64,000 nt of DNA from Nemopilema nomurai (taxonomy: Eukaryota > Cnidaria > Scyphozoa > Rhizostomeae > Rhizostomatidae), in assembly GCA_003864495.1 (NCBI GenBank), contig ML133414.1, positions 396,495 through 460,494 on the forward strand, given 5' to 3'. The notes under the pieces were generated by a model. That model was not told where the DNA came from. It ran no database searches and worked only from the letters and a program-made list of their open reading frames with translations. A program made the position numbers and the translations under genes. Numbering within the stretch: position 1 is the first letter of the stretch; each line of letters opens with the position of its first letter. Positions 26,756 through 39,147 of the stretch are shown here, in pieces.

Positions 26756-29700
26756 TTACAACAGTTTCTCAAAGATGTCAAACCAAAGGTCAAGAGGAGC
26801 TACTATTTCATCTGGCTTGAATATGAGCCTGTTTACAGCAGATGTGGACTGGATTTAAGCCCATCCTGCTTATCTTAGCTTAAACAATACGAGAGAAAAC
26901 AAAAATAAAAGTAAGCCCCCAGTTGGAACGTAATAAGCTAGTAACATGTTTGCTGATCTCACGGTTTAGGCACCTCGCTTCCCTTTCAACTACATGAAAT
27001 AAACGTATAATGTTTGGCCTTTCTAATTATCTGCATTGTACCAAACATGAATAATTAACAATTATTCGTTATCCGATCAAGATTAACTTCTTTCCAAAAC
27101 CATAACTTAAAGTTTCTTTCATCTTGGAGATGTTTACAAAAAGTTAAGGAGACCTAATACTTTACGAGATCAAGCTGAAAATGACAAAGAAGATGAACCA
27201 TACCTTTTCTGCTACCCTCGTTCTTCTGTCGTCCTCTCTAAAGTGCTTTGTTCCATATTCAGGCCTGCAATATTTAAAAAGATGGCAATCAACCATAGTC
27301 TCATGCGTGAATTTAATCACAAAATCCATCTAAGCAACATCCAGTGATTTATTCTCCTCTCGAGGTTTTTGTTATTTTTACTAAAAAATTGAGAAAAATA
27401 AAAACCTACCGGTGAAAAGGCTGACTTGAGTCGAGCATAGGGTCATACTTTTCTTTCCGCCTAGTGAAAGGGAGGAACCTGAAAAAAGAACAGCTTGGTA
27501 TTGGTGCGCATGTACCAAGGTCACGGTACTCGTTATGATTTCGCAGTACTTGACTCTGTGTCCAACATACGTCAATGAATGTAAGCGTCGGAAAGTAGGC
27601 AAAAGCGGACAAAATAAACTGCCAGTTGCAGATAGAAAACACTAGAGGGTTTTAAGCAAGCGAACAAATGACTATCTAGTGATCAATCCGCGTTCACTTC
27701 ATTTAGAAATAAAAAGAAGAAATCTTTTTGTCTATATAAAGTCGGACCTCTTTAGACAAGATCTGAAATTTTTTAGGCAAAAAAAAAGAAGACATAGCAT
27801 TCCCAACAATAAAGTCACTGTTCTTGAATCTGTAATTTTGGCACGATGAAATTGAGACGCGCTAAACTCAACTTTCTAATCTAAAACAAATGTAAGGACG
27901 CCATTCGATTACTATTCAACTTTATCTGCCTCATTCGACTTTGTCCAAACCCTGGGATTCACTTGCGGACGGAAAAAGATACCAGTGAAAAATACCATAG
28001 GAATATCCAGTTCTTGGTTATTCTCATAGCAATCTAGTGCTTGTCAATCCGGAGCTGGCTATTTATTGGCCATTTTATCTGGCCATTGAATCTGGCTATT
28101 ATCAGCTTTTGGTCATCTTTCGACGCTTGCATAGACTGAGGAGCTTCAGATGAAAAAGGATTAAAGTATGCAAAGTTGTGTTACCGCTGTTTTATGACTT
28201 TTTGTACCAAAACACATTTATTAACTTACTTATCCTCAACTACAGTCCTGGTCCATTCTTTTGCCTTTAGTCGAGTTCTGTTGAAATAAGAAACAAAAAA
28301 ATTGTTATGAAAAGTGGTTAAAACCACAAAGCTTCGTCTAATGCTAGGTGACGTTGTTCATTGGCATCAATCCAAAGTACAAACATGTCATGACGTCACA
28401 ATTGTAGGCCCTGTCCACCCTACTACATCGCCATTTTATCATTGTGGTGACGTCAATGTTGCCCAAATACGAGTCCTTTCATACTCTCTTTCATAGTACA
28501 AACAAATGCAACATCGTGAACTTGGATGCAATTTCGAAACCGTACGATACGTTCACGCGGTTAAATGTGCGCGGACTTTTTAGTCACAGGCAACTAGGCC
28601 AGTAGTACTGTGCAAGCGGCATTTAAAGCCGAAAATGAAGGGTGATTTGCACTTGCAAAGATGGTCAGAAAGAAAAGTCCTTAGGATTCCTGACGAGTTC
28701 AGATAACCTACGGGCATTGGCCAAACAAATACAACACGTTCTCATCTGTCAGTGAAATTATTCTGGAAACGACCAGTGGGTTTTCTCCAAAACTCATTAA
28801 CATTTTAGTATATGCTGGTTCTTTTCTAGAAAGAGGATAAGGCTCGTTCAACTGCAATTTGTAAATGATAACTCTCTTCAAACTCGACATCGTCTTTCCA
28901 GAATGGTCTCTTGTTAAACCAAAACGATTTTTGGCACATTTTCTAATTTTAATATATTTCAAATTAAACTTGAAACCAAATCGGTTATTACCATCTTCAT
29001 TGTTAATTAGCCACTTCATATTTTTATGATATGATCTGATTAAGTATATACAATTTCATGTTACACATAATGGCCGAAAAATTACAAAATTCTTTATGAA
29101 GCAATACTAAGAATGGCCTACAAGTTTTCTTTGAAGAAGCATCACAACAATAAACTATAGATTGAGCCACCTAAGGAAGACTATGCGGGTTGAAGGTTTG
29201 AAGAACATGCTATAGGAACCAGGCAAAAAACAAAAAATTCAATTTTCCTCACTGCGATTGTCTGTTATCTCAATATAGTTTAACCATTCGGCAGTGAGAA
29301 GTGACAGCTAACTTCAACTTGGGTCAACACATTGACAATTAATTTCATGAATCAGAACTCATTTCGTCAAACTAAGCCAGCAAGTACATTAATCTTGTGC
29401 AGATTGAGCGCCTGATCGCTAGGAGAGGAAAGGACCTGGAAAACCTTTCTGCAAATGGAGATCAGAGTCAGAAGGGGTCCAGCGCCGTTCGCTTTGTCAA
29501 GAGCGTATATGATTATTACGAAATTAAATTATGCAATCACATAGCATCATAAGCATTGTACAAGAAAGAATTTCTTATTATGAACATTTTCCACTGCGGC
29601 ATTTTACTTTCGAAGCCCACGAGAGAGCGAATCAACAACGCCTACCGTGAGTCCTCCACTGCCGTGAAGGAAGTCGCTACCCTCAAGCTTGGCTCCAGCG

Positions 29701-32700
29701 GTTTGTACCTCTGCGTTACGACTTCAACCGGATCTCTGAATGGCCCCTAAATAGAATGTTGGTCAAAATGTAAAAAAGGCTTGAAGAGCTATCATTCGAA
29801 CAGTTGGTCAATAAGTTTTCGTTACTCGACTAGTGAGGGCCTAGTCACTAGAGAGTCCTTGCCATTCACATTTTGTAACAAACAGTTCTCCATGACATGG
29901 GTCACTAAATACGGTTTTGAAGGGCGTAAGCATTGAAGAGTTTAGCACCGAGAAAAGTTAAAAGGAGATCCAGTGGCAGCTTCTCGGTTTCTCAAGTGGC
30001 CTCTCTTTAACAAATTCAGGTGGGATGGTTACACAATACCGTAAATCCTCGAATTAGCCCCCTGAGGCTTATTTATTTTTTAAATTTTTGGATGGGGACT
30101 TATTCGAGTGGGGCAGGCTTTTTCGAGGGGGAGGAGGCTTATAAAAATTTTTGGAACATGCCACATAAAAATATAATAAAAAATAGCCTAAGTAAAAAGT
30201 AACATTTGATTAAATTATTAACAAAAATATAAATTTTTGTGGTAATTCACTAAAATGCTAAAGCCGACCTAAAGTCAAAAATCAACAAATCGATGAGGCT
30301 TATTCGAGGGGGGCCTTTTGAAAATTTGTAGTTCTAGGGTGGGGGCTTATTCGAGGGGGGGCTTTTTCGAGGGGGGGCCAATTCGAGGATTTACGGTAAT
30401 CGTGAACTTCTACCAAATGCTATCCTCAATACCCAAACATATAAAAAATGCTGCATCAATTGAATGAAGAATAATGAGATAAAATACAGAGACAAGAAAA
30501 AGGAGAGGTTAAGCAGATCAAGTACGACTCAATGTACATGAGTTTTCAAAACGTACTGCGAAATGCACCTCACAACCAAAAGTGGATTATCGAAATGGCT
30601 AATAGGGAATGCAATCATTAAGGCTGGCTTATTGCATACACTTCAACCCACAAAAGTCCCTCAATCATTAGCACCCCTGTTGCCTGGTAAATTGCTATGC
30701 AGCACGAATACTTCATACATAAAAAATAAACTGACATTTACCTGCATTTTCAAGTTTGGTATAGGCGGGAGAGGCTCTGGCGATGACTGCATAAATGTGT
30801 ACCTTTCCAGAGTCGATGACGTATCTACGACTCCAGACTTCAACGACCTCTCTAGCCTCTCTTTCGCCAGCACGTATCGCTCCTCTTTGCTGAATGGCTT
30901 AGCATTCCTCAGCTCCAGTTCTCTTTGCGAAACATGATGCCTCTTCGTAGGAGAGTTGTAGATTCCCGACCGGACACTCGTGCTTATCAAGTGATGATGT
31001 TTTCTCGCTTCCACTTCTTTTAGTCTCTACAAGGGGAATAGTAGTCGGTATGGTCAGCAGCTCCAAAAACTCCCAAATGAAAATAGCCTTCTCTTAGACT
31101 GTATAACAAGACCTGACCACTACAATCTGACTATCTACCGATGTAGAGCTCAATATGATGATATGTCAGCACAAAATATTGACAACCGTATCTGATGAAA
31201 GAAAGAGTGTGAGAAAATGGGATTAGAGAACTGAATGGCCACCAGCTGCTGGGCATATTCCCTTTTTCCCAACCACGCCTTTTCCATTAAATACACGCAT
31301 AAAACAAAACAATCCCTATACTTTTTAGAAGCTTTCTCTTCCTTAGATTCAAGCACAAGAGAGAAAGAGTTGCCATTACAAAGATGAGACGTGAACCATA
31401 CAAAAATTGGGAAATAGATTTTGCATAAAGTAGCACACAATTGCATCGTGAAGAAAATCTCTCATACATTCGCAAAAAACTGAATTCTGCGACGCACATC
31501 GGTCTGTTAAAACTCCCAGAATAACGGGAGATTAGAAAAGCCGAAACAGCGGTTTGCTTCTTAGAACATTAGATGAAACGAAGAGGAAGATATTTCGAAG
31601 CAACACGTGACAGCTGTAAAAAGAATCTAATCACGCAGCAGGTCTAGAAGGAGTTGAGCATCAAGTCGTCTTCGAGGTGGATAATTTTCTCTACCAAACA
31701 ACCGTACGACATTGTTCTAAAAGCAGACAGTAACTAGCTAAGGTCAGCTAACTATAACGTCGTGTTTTCATTTTAGAATAAAGCTTTTCATAGACTTTAT
31801 AGAATCAGCGGCAAAAATGTCGTCTTCCAACATCACCACAATGCAACATTAAGTGCAAATCGCAAACTGGTAAAACCTTTACTGCAAGATCTCTTCACTA
31901 AAAACATACACAAAAACATTATGTTTCCAGTGTCACTTTTTCAAGTCCTGAGATGTTCGTTAGCTCAGGAAATTTTCTAGCCTTCGCGTGTTGGAACTAC
32001 TTGACAATGTTTAAAAGCATCCTAGCAAAAAGCCTGTTCCTGGCTTCATCCTCAACGAGAAGCTAACTACAAACGAGAAGCGGAAAGGAATAAAAAAAAT
32101 TCGCGCAGTTACTGCCAATGCCTGCAGAATAGCATAAGCATGTGGTAGCTTCAAGCCAAAGCAACAGAGCAATCTACTGCTAATTCTTAAACTAAGAATT
32201 TTTGGCCTTTGCAAACTTGCAATGCACAGATGCACAGATTGCAAAAGTTGATGAATTTTAGAAAAGGTCTCTCCAAATCTATTTAAAAATAGATGAGGTG
32301 AATTGACGTTGTCAATGGGTGTTCCACACAAACCAGTGGGAACAGATGTCAATACTCCCATGCTTCATCTTTGCCAAACAGGTTTGGACAAGAAAAATCA
32401 AGGAAAACTGGTTTACATGAGAAAGTCTTGGCAAGGTGTACCTTGGTAGTTTCTTCTTTCTGCTTTATCATCTCGCCTTTTTGCTGTATCGCTATATCAT
32501 TGAGTTCTCTCCTAAGGCAATATAACCATTGACTTTTCAAAATGACTATACTGCATCCAAGTCAGTAATGTATTTAAAGATATTTGTAGAGAGTAGAGTA
32601 AACATTGTCAAAATAACATATCATGCTTTGCAACAGGCTTCAATTAAGTAAATTTGAAAAAATTGTAACAAATTTACAGGTACAAAGTATAAATTAGAGA

Positions 32701-35340
32701 ATTTTGAAAACAACATGTATACTTACACTTCTATAATAGCAAAAGAACCCTATTATCAACATTCAGATATAAGGAAGTTCCTAAGCACACCAACATACCT
32801 GACAATCTCATTTCTTTCCATTAAAGCCAATAAGTATCTTTTTCTTGCATAGTAGTTAAATATATATTTTCGAACATAAAATCCTGAAAATTAAGAAGCT
32901 CTAATTCAGTGGGATGGTAACAAATTTCAGTTATGACCAGTTATTGGCAGCAGGTGTAAAATAACTGATTAAGATTGACAAAAACTGTCAGATATGAATT
33001 ATTTTCTGAATCAAATGAAAGAAATGTCAAAGCTTGTGACTGAAAAATAATTTATGCCTTTCTGCAAAAAGAATATCAAAGCAGTTTCTGCACTCACAAT
33101 TGAATATAAAGAGCAACACAGGGAAAATTTTATGACAGCAATACCAAACCATTCTAATGATATAAATGATTTCAGCTTCACTTTGAATATCTGCTTGAAA
33201 AGTAAACAACACTTTAAAAAAACTTTTCTGTTTTCACAACTTGAAGATGAACCCACCTCTCCATAGGGTTTGAATCTACAAAAAAATAATATGCATTGAA
33301 CATTGAAAGCAAAGAAAGATTACTCTTAATAAAAACTAATTTCATTCATGATGACACTATATTAATCTAAAACTTCAAGTTAATTCTCAAATACATTTGG
33401 CGCACATTTATGAAGGGATGCTGCCATTGGAGGACTACCTAAGTTTGATGAGCATGAAGTAATCTAACTCGTATCACTCCGGAGCTATATCAACAACAAA
33501 CTCAGGTTAGGAAATTATAGGTCAGGTTAGGAAAAAGATATAAAAAAATCACCTTGGTAGCCATCAAATCAAAATGTTTCTGTCTCATTTGCTGTAACCG
33601 AATCTATAAATTGGTAAAGAAGAAGGTTTGAAATGATGCAATGCATGAAGCTAATTCAGATTACAGATTTTAACAAAAGCAGCAAAATCTGGGGTTATGA
33701 AAATACATCTAGAAATAAATTTTAAGGAAAACTACTTCCAAGCCATTTTATAAATAAGTTTTAAAAGCTTCCAGTGCTAGAAGAATGCATAAACAAGCTC
33801 AGTCAGTTAACTGGATCCCAATTGGTGAGTTTTTTGGCTCTGGATAATTCAAATGGAAAATCATTTCTCATATCACCCTCCAAAAAAGTGAACATCAGTC
33901 ACTTCAATATTCAATTCTCTACAGAAAGTGGACTTCCTTTCAAAAGGTAGACGCTGTATTTAGATAGCTACCTTCACTTTTTCTCTATATATTTCCCTGT
34001 CCACATGACCTCTGTAGCTCCTTTGTATGACCAAAGCACAATGATGTAGATGCCTTAGGACAGAAACTTAAAGCATGATTATGGCAGCAGAAAATTGTTA
34101 ATACTTCTTAGTAGGAAAAGATGAATTCCCTAAATAAAATGGGATGAGTTTGGTGTGGGTGCCATTTACTTAAATTCACTTGAATTTTTTAACAGAATCT
34201 CTTCTTAGTAGCCAGATAGATATTAAGAACTCTATGCCTAGCACTGATTAAAATTTATTATTTGATGGTACACTGCACAATTTGAATAACCAGCATAAAC
34301 TGGTTATCTTTAAATCTTTATAAAAGCTGGAATAGCAGTATATGTAAGAAAAAATTCAGCTTGGAATTCTGGCATGTGACAAGATAAACTATGGAACAAT
34401 GATGCCTTTATGGAACAAAAATGGAGATGAACAAATCTTTTTACAATTCCTTCCATTTGTTTATTCATGCAGTAAAGGAGGTAAACTAATAGACTTTTGC
34501 TCACCTTATGTATGCTCTAACTTTCTCTCCCCTGAACCAGGATTGGATTTTTATTGCATTTTTGTGCTCCAATATTCTAGATTCCTCTGCAATCCTACAA
34601 AAAAGATGTTAATTTGCTTCAACATACTAGGTTTGGTCTGAGCCTACTAGATGTTAATTAAAATATACATTTCATTCAAAAATAAAAATTCAAGGGAGAA
34701 TCTCAAGTAGGGAAAAAAGGAAACGCGATAAAGGACATTTTGCTTCATGAATTTTAATAATGTAAAGGTGACCCAGAGCTCTATTATGTGTTAGGTTTTA
34801 ACAGAAGCAAAAAATCTGTCAACATTTTGAAAGCCCCCTTTTCATCACTTCTAGTCAAACTGCATCTATCAAGGAAAGGTGGGTTGATTCTTTTATTGAT
34901 GTTATCAGTAAATGTTTTCTCCTCCGCGTACGAGAATGCAATAACATGCGCAATAACAAGTACACATGATGCATCTCTTTGGTAGTGATGGGAGATCATG
35001 CACAGCGGACATAGGCATATTTGGCAACGAATGATAAACTCAGTAGTACTTTATGCTTAAAATGTCATCAAATTTTTGAATATACACCCTTTTATTTGGG
35101 CAAAAGTGTTCTTTCTCAGAGAGGTTCTTTATTAGGCCACGAAGACAACAATGAGCCAAGATCAAGGGTGAGCTTTTCTCTTCCTGATTAGGCTGTGACT
35201 AAAGAGAATGACATTAGGAACTTTAGTAATAACTTACTGATGTGATTTATATCTAAATTCCATCGTACTAACCTCATCCCTTCATGTATCATATGTAAAA
35301 GTTTTGGAGCATCCTTTTTCAACCTCCACACAGTCGCCAT
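26756..35340 (-). CDS. SPATA17: SPATA17 orthologue, IQ-motif axonemal protein, complete
   Basis: Calmodulin-binding IQ-motif protein of ciliary and sperm axonemes. Exons on the minus strand: 35273-35340 (ATG), 34505-34594, 33972-34053, 33553-33603, 33257-33275 (19 nt), 32799-32883, 32442-32511, 30742-31026, 29646-29746, 28230-28277, 27410-27478, 27204-27264 and 26756-26848. Total 1122 nt, 373 aa plus stop; human SPATA17 is 361 aa. Three IQ motifs: KIQSWFRGEKVRAYIR (38-53), VIQRSYRGHVDR (61-72) and IQTLWRGFYVRKYIFNYY (98-115), the last nearly the human sequence. A charged coiled-coil stretch follows (about 117-165), then HHHLIST-SGIYNSP, GPFRDPVEVVTQRYKPLEP (251-269) and KFLPFTRRKEKY, all family-specific blocks. 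Phases join at all 12 introns. The last exon is less certain: its acceptor has a weak pyrimidine tract and its sequence is only loosely similar, but an AATAAA follows its stop. Confidence 0.92.
30040..30396. mobile_element. 357-bp MITE in a SPATA17 intron (TA duplication)
   Basis: Terminal inverted repeats CCGTAAATCCTCGAATTAGC at the left and the inverse at the right, flanked by TA at 30038-30039 and 30397-30398. The interior is G-rich on the plus strand, with several GGCTTATTCGAGGGGG copies facing inward. It lies in the intron between exons 30742-31026 and 29646-29746. No coding capacity. Confidence 0.85.
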
Positions 35341-35376
35341 GTCCTTTTTAATCGTAAAAAGCTGTATCTAGGTAAC
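35273..35376 (-). promoter_or_regulatory. X-box-like (RFX) site immediately upstream of SPATA17
   Basis: On the minus strand GTTACC-T-AGATAC at 35364-35376 lies 24 bp before the ATG. The first half matches the RFX half-site GTNRCC exactly; the second half matches RGYAAC only partly. RFX X-boxes near the start are typical of ciliary genes, which fits SPATA17. The range given runs through the first coding exon; the site itself is 35364-35376. This is a suggestion only. Confidence 0.35.
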
Positions 35377-35700
35377 AGCAAAATAGCTGCCTTATTCGAA
35401 ACGAGGCTACTGGAAGGGTCCAGTTTACGAATTTTTGCAGTAGATATTTACTGCCTTGTTCAAATTTCTAAAAATTTAAGGGTTTCGAATGACTGGAAGT
35501 AGTTATAGTACACTGAAAGAGAAATTTATTGCAGCTTTAAAGGAAATAACCTTGCAGTGATAAAGAACATAAAATACCAACAACAGTTGATTATCGTTTG
35601 AGAACTCCTTTGATAAAAGCGTTTCAGCAATTATAGAGATCAAGCAAGAAAACATTTTGGAAAAAATTCGTATCTGTGTAGCTACAATGAAATGCATCTA

Positions 35701-36068
35701 CTGTAAAAGCTCTATTAAGCCCCAGGGGCCTATTTATTATTTTTAACCTTAGAGGGTCTTATTGGAGAGGGGGCTTTTCAAAAACTCAAAGTAAAAATAC
35801 TCTGCCTTGTATCTATCGCAAAGGCTGTTAGAGATATTGGAAGCACATTTAAAGAAGAAAGCCGTGACTGTTAGTCATTTGAAATTAGAAATTGGAAGTA
35901 TTAAGAATAAAAACATTATAACTCTAACATTTAGCGCTTTCGACATCTCTGGCTAACGAGGGGGAGCTTAATGGAGAGGGGAAGCATATAGACAGGGGTG
36001 CTTGATAAACAATGGGGTTTGATAGAGAGGGGGCTTAATAGAGAGGGGGCTTAATGGAGCTTTTACGG
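35701..36068. mobile_element. 368-bp MITE upstream of SPATA17, related in design to the one at 30040-30396
   Basis: Ends CTGTAAAAGCTCTATTAAGC (left) and the inverse of CCGTAAAAGCTCCATTAAGC (right), flanked by TA at 35699-35700 and 36069-36070. The interior right side repeats GAGAGGGGGCTTAAT. Size, TA duplication, CCGTAAA terminus and the clustered GGGGGCTTA motifs show common architecture with the intronic element, but the sequences have diverged, so they are probably sister subfamilies. Confidence 0.8.
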
Positions 36069-36070
36069 TA

Positions 36071-38797
36071 GTATACAGTAGAATGAAGTAATCTTCTGCA
36101 ATTTTCCTTTTTGGTTTTGTTCTTGACAAAATCACGAGAGACACTACCAACAAGGAGTGTTCAAATATGATACCCCAAATCTGCCTATGTTGAAAATGAA
36201 CTCATTTGGTCAAGAAATCATATAAGCACAAACGTTGACTTTATCATCTTTCATATTCCTTCCTTTGTGTTCAAAGTATAATCTTTTTCAAGAATGGACG
36301 TAGAACAATAGGGTGGCAGTAGGATTTTTCCCACAGTATACATGGCGATCGCTCGCGGCACAACGGTTGAAAACAAGGGAATCAATGAGCTAATGTTTAG
36401 AACCGTTCTCGACAGCGAAAGATGGGAAATACCCAACTGCAGGCATATGCGGCAATATTTGGTGGGGTGGCCACTTCCCTTCCGCCCTGCCTTTTTCCAC
36501 CGTGTCGTTCACGCACCGAGATCAAGATCTCAATTCGTTGCCATGGTAGTCAAGCCACTTACACATATGACCCCCGGGACTCTAACTATAGAATTACCTT
36601 ACTGGTAAAAGTACTAAACAAAGTTTGTACTGATTCGGTAGAAGCACAGACATTAGTAAAGTTCTAAAATCGCAAAGTTAAATTCATTTCATGCCACATG
36701 TTAGCCGCAACGATAAATTTAGTCAATCTATTAAACAATGTAACAATGTAACAATTGGAATATAGTGGATTGTTTGGATTCCAAACTTTCAGCCCGAAGA
36801 TGTTTCCTCCAAGAGTCTTTTTTAAACTGAGGAACTTTTGATAAAGTATTCGTCATAGTGACGAGGCTGTCAAGATTGAATCATTTACGTTTCATATTTC
36901 TTCTCTCTTTTGTGTTTCGACTTGGTTATGAATGAAAATTGGATATAAAACGCTCAGCTTGTGATGACGTATGCAGGGTAGTAGGACCCATTCAAAATCA
37001 TTTTCGAGTGAAACCGCAATGCGCTAACAGTTTCGTCTTACGCTGAGACGTTATTTGTTAGTGAACAAATAGCTACTGAACGTACGTGAAAGAAAATTAG
37101 CGTGAAAAAAGTTCTTTGAAACATTGTATCTCACGAAACAATTTAATGATAGAAGTGAAACTACTCAGAAGTTTGAAATACATAACATTGAAATACATTA
37201 AACTTTGACTTAGGCCACCAAAATAATTCCATGAGACATCAATACCCAATATATATACTCTACCCAAACACAAATGGTGATATTAACTTGAAATCCACGT
37301 ATTATATTAACGTGAAAAAACAGCAGAAGGTGGGTGGCAGCCATTTCAAATCTGGTGCAGTAAGAACCCCCTGGCCAATATGTCCATCGGAATCTCCACA
37401 GGGGAATTGGCTTGATGCCCTGCGCCTTTTTTAGAGTACAGATCATTCCCGAACCTGGGGCAGCTAGCCAAATTGAAAGTTGGCAGCGAGTTTTTGATAT
37501 AGTGTCCGTTGGTTTCTGCCATGCTTATAAAGGCCAAGGATTAAATCACCTTAACTCCAATTAATTTATCAAGTCGCATTTTTCCTGACTTTTAGTCAGG
37601 CACGAAGCCAGCGTTAAGATTTATTTTTGATTTGGCAAATAGCTTATTTGGTAGTCAGTAGTGATGAAATGACGCCAGCTTCTTACTTATTTATCTTCTC
37701 GTCGAGTCACTTGTAGTTTTTCTTTCAATATAATAAACTACTTGAAATCGAAGAAAGCTTCAAAGCGATGCCAGGACTTTTCTATTATTTCCCAGGCACC
37801 TGAAGGACGTGACACTAAAATCCGATCATAATCTAACACCAACTGCAGTAGACTTCCATCTGATGCAACGAAAGCGATAATGCTACGACGTCATGTAGGA
37901 TGAAACCATTAATAGGTTGCCCTCGCACCCCTTTTGCAAATTATCTTAAAAGAGCCAGCTATTGCTTGAAATTCTCTTGCTTGAAAATTTTTCACGAGCC
38001 TTTTTTGATACAATGAAGAAACTTTGTCTAGTTTATTCCTTGGCTAGCTTCTCGTCAAAACTACACATGTGTTTTAATGGCCGCATCTGCTTCAGAGCGA
38101 GATTATGGTTTCTGCTGCAGTGACTTAGTTGCTATTTTCAGACCGAGTATGCTTCTCTAGAATCGGTAGAGACATCAGATTGTAAATGATTTTTCATTCT
38201 TGTGCAATGATACTGATATTGCAGGTACGGTTGCAAAAAATCTATGCAATTGCTATTTTAAGTTTAACCTTGCATAGCTTATACCCATGACGTACCAATC
38301 TTTTGTGCTGATTCAAAGGGTATGTAACATGATGCAATGGAATATTCGTATTTTGTTTGCATTCTTGCTGGAATGCTAACGTATCAAAAAGCTATGATTG
38401 CGCAACAATCGAAAATTCACGATCTCCAGATCACCTTTTCTAAACCTGCGTTGAACAGGTGATTTGCTAAAAGAAAAGTTATATGATTGCTGGAGCTCAC
38501 AGCATCGACATTTAAACCAACAGGAGTTCAGCTTCTACGAAGGTTTGCAAGACACTAGTAATTCTGAAATTGCGCTATTGCCCATTAAATTCTCGATTGC
38601 TTGACCTAAAAGATTGCCCCCGCAGAGTAACAGATGTTGGTTTCCTGATGGTCGGTAAAAATCATAAAGAAATTTAAAAAAGTAGCCATGCAACGACTCG
38701 CAGCAGATGGTTTTTTTCGAGAAGCCTGTAAAGACAGGAATCTCACATTAGTTAGTATTGCACAATCTTAGTCATCATTGGTCAGTTTTATGGAAAA
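36071..38797. other. Intergenic between the upstream MITE and the DUSP10-like promoter
   Basis: About 2.7 kb in which I see no exon with splice support on either strand and no known repeat. Frames of 60-88 aa are present by chance. Its right end merges into the promoter of the phosphatase gene. Confidence 0.45.
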
Positions 38798-38928
38798 TGA
38801 CGTAATGGCCAAATCTATTTTTAGTTCTCGAAGCATGATGGGATTGATAATAAATGAAACAAGCTTTTCCACAACATAACAGAAGACTGAAACTGGTATA
38901 GAGAAAGGTTCTAATTCTCGTATAAAAA
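38798..38928 (+). promoter_or_regulatory. Core promoter of the DUSP10-like gene: CRE-like site and TATA box
   Basis: TGACGTAA (38798-38805) resembles a CREB/ATF site. TATAAAAA (38921-38928) is a strong TATA box 220 bp before the ATG, which would place transcription start near 38950. Vertebrate MAP-kinase phosphatase genes are commonly stimulus-induced through such elements; that similar control applies here is inferred. Confidence 0.55.
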
Positions 38929-39147
38929 TAAGAACAAGTCAACATTACATACCAGAGTTTTGTAGAGAGACAGAAAGACTGACCTTGAGGAAAACTTCAA
39001 ACAAACGCTACACGTTCTTACATACTATTCCATTCCAACATAGGCCTACGTTTGCTACGTGGTTTGTACACTTTTGTCGGTTTTCAGACTACGGAAAGAG
39101 AAGACTATTTGTATCATATTTTTAGGAGAAATAGAACGTTCATCCTT

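Noticed and set aside
28708..29019. 103-aa minus-strand frame inside a SPATA17 intron
   Set aside because: No recognisable domain, no splice links to SPATA17 exons in phase, and the flanking exons join directly without it.
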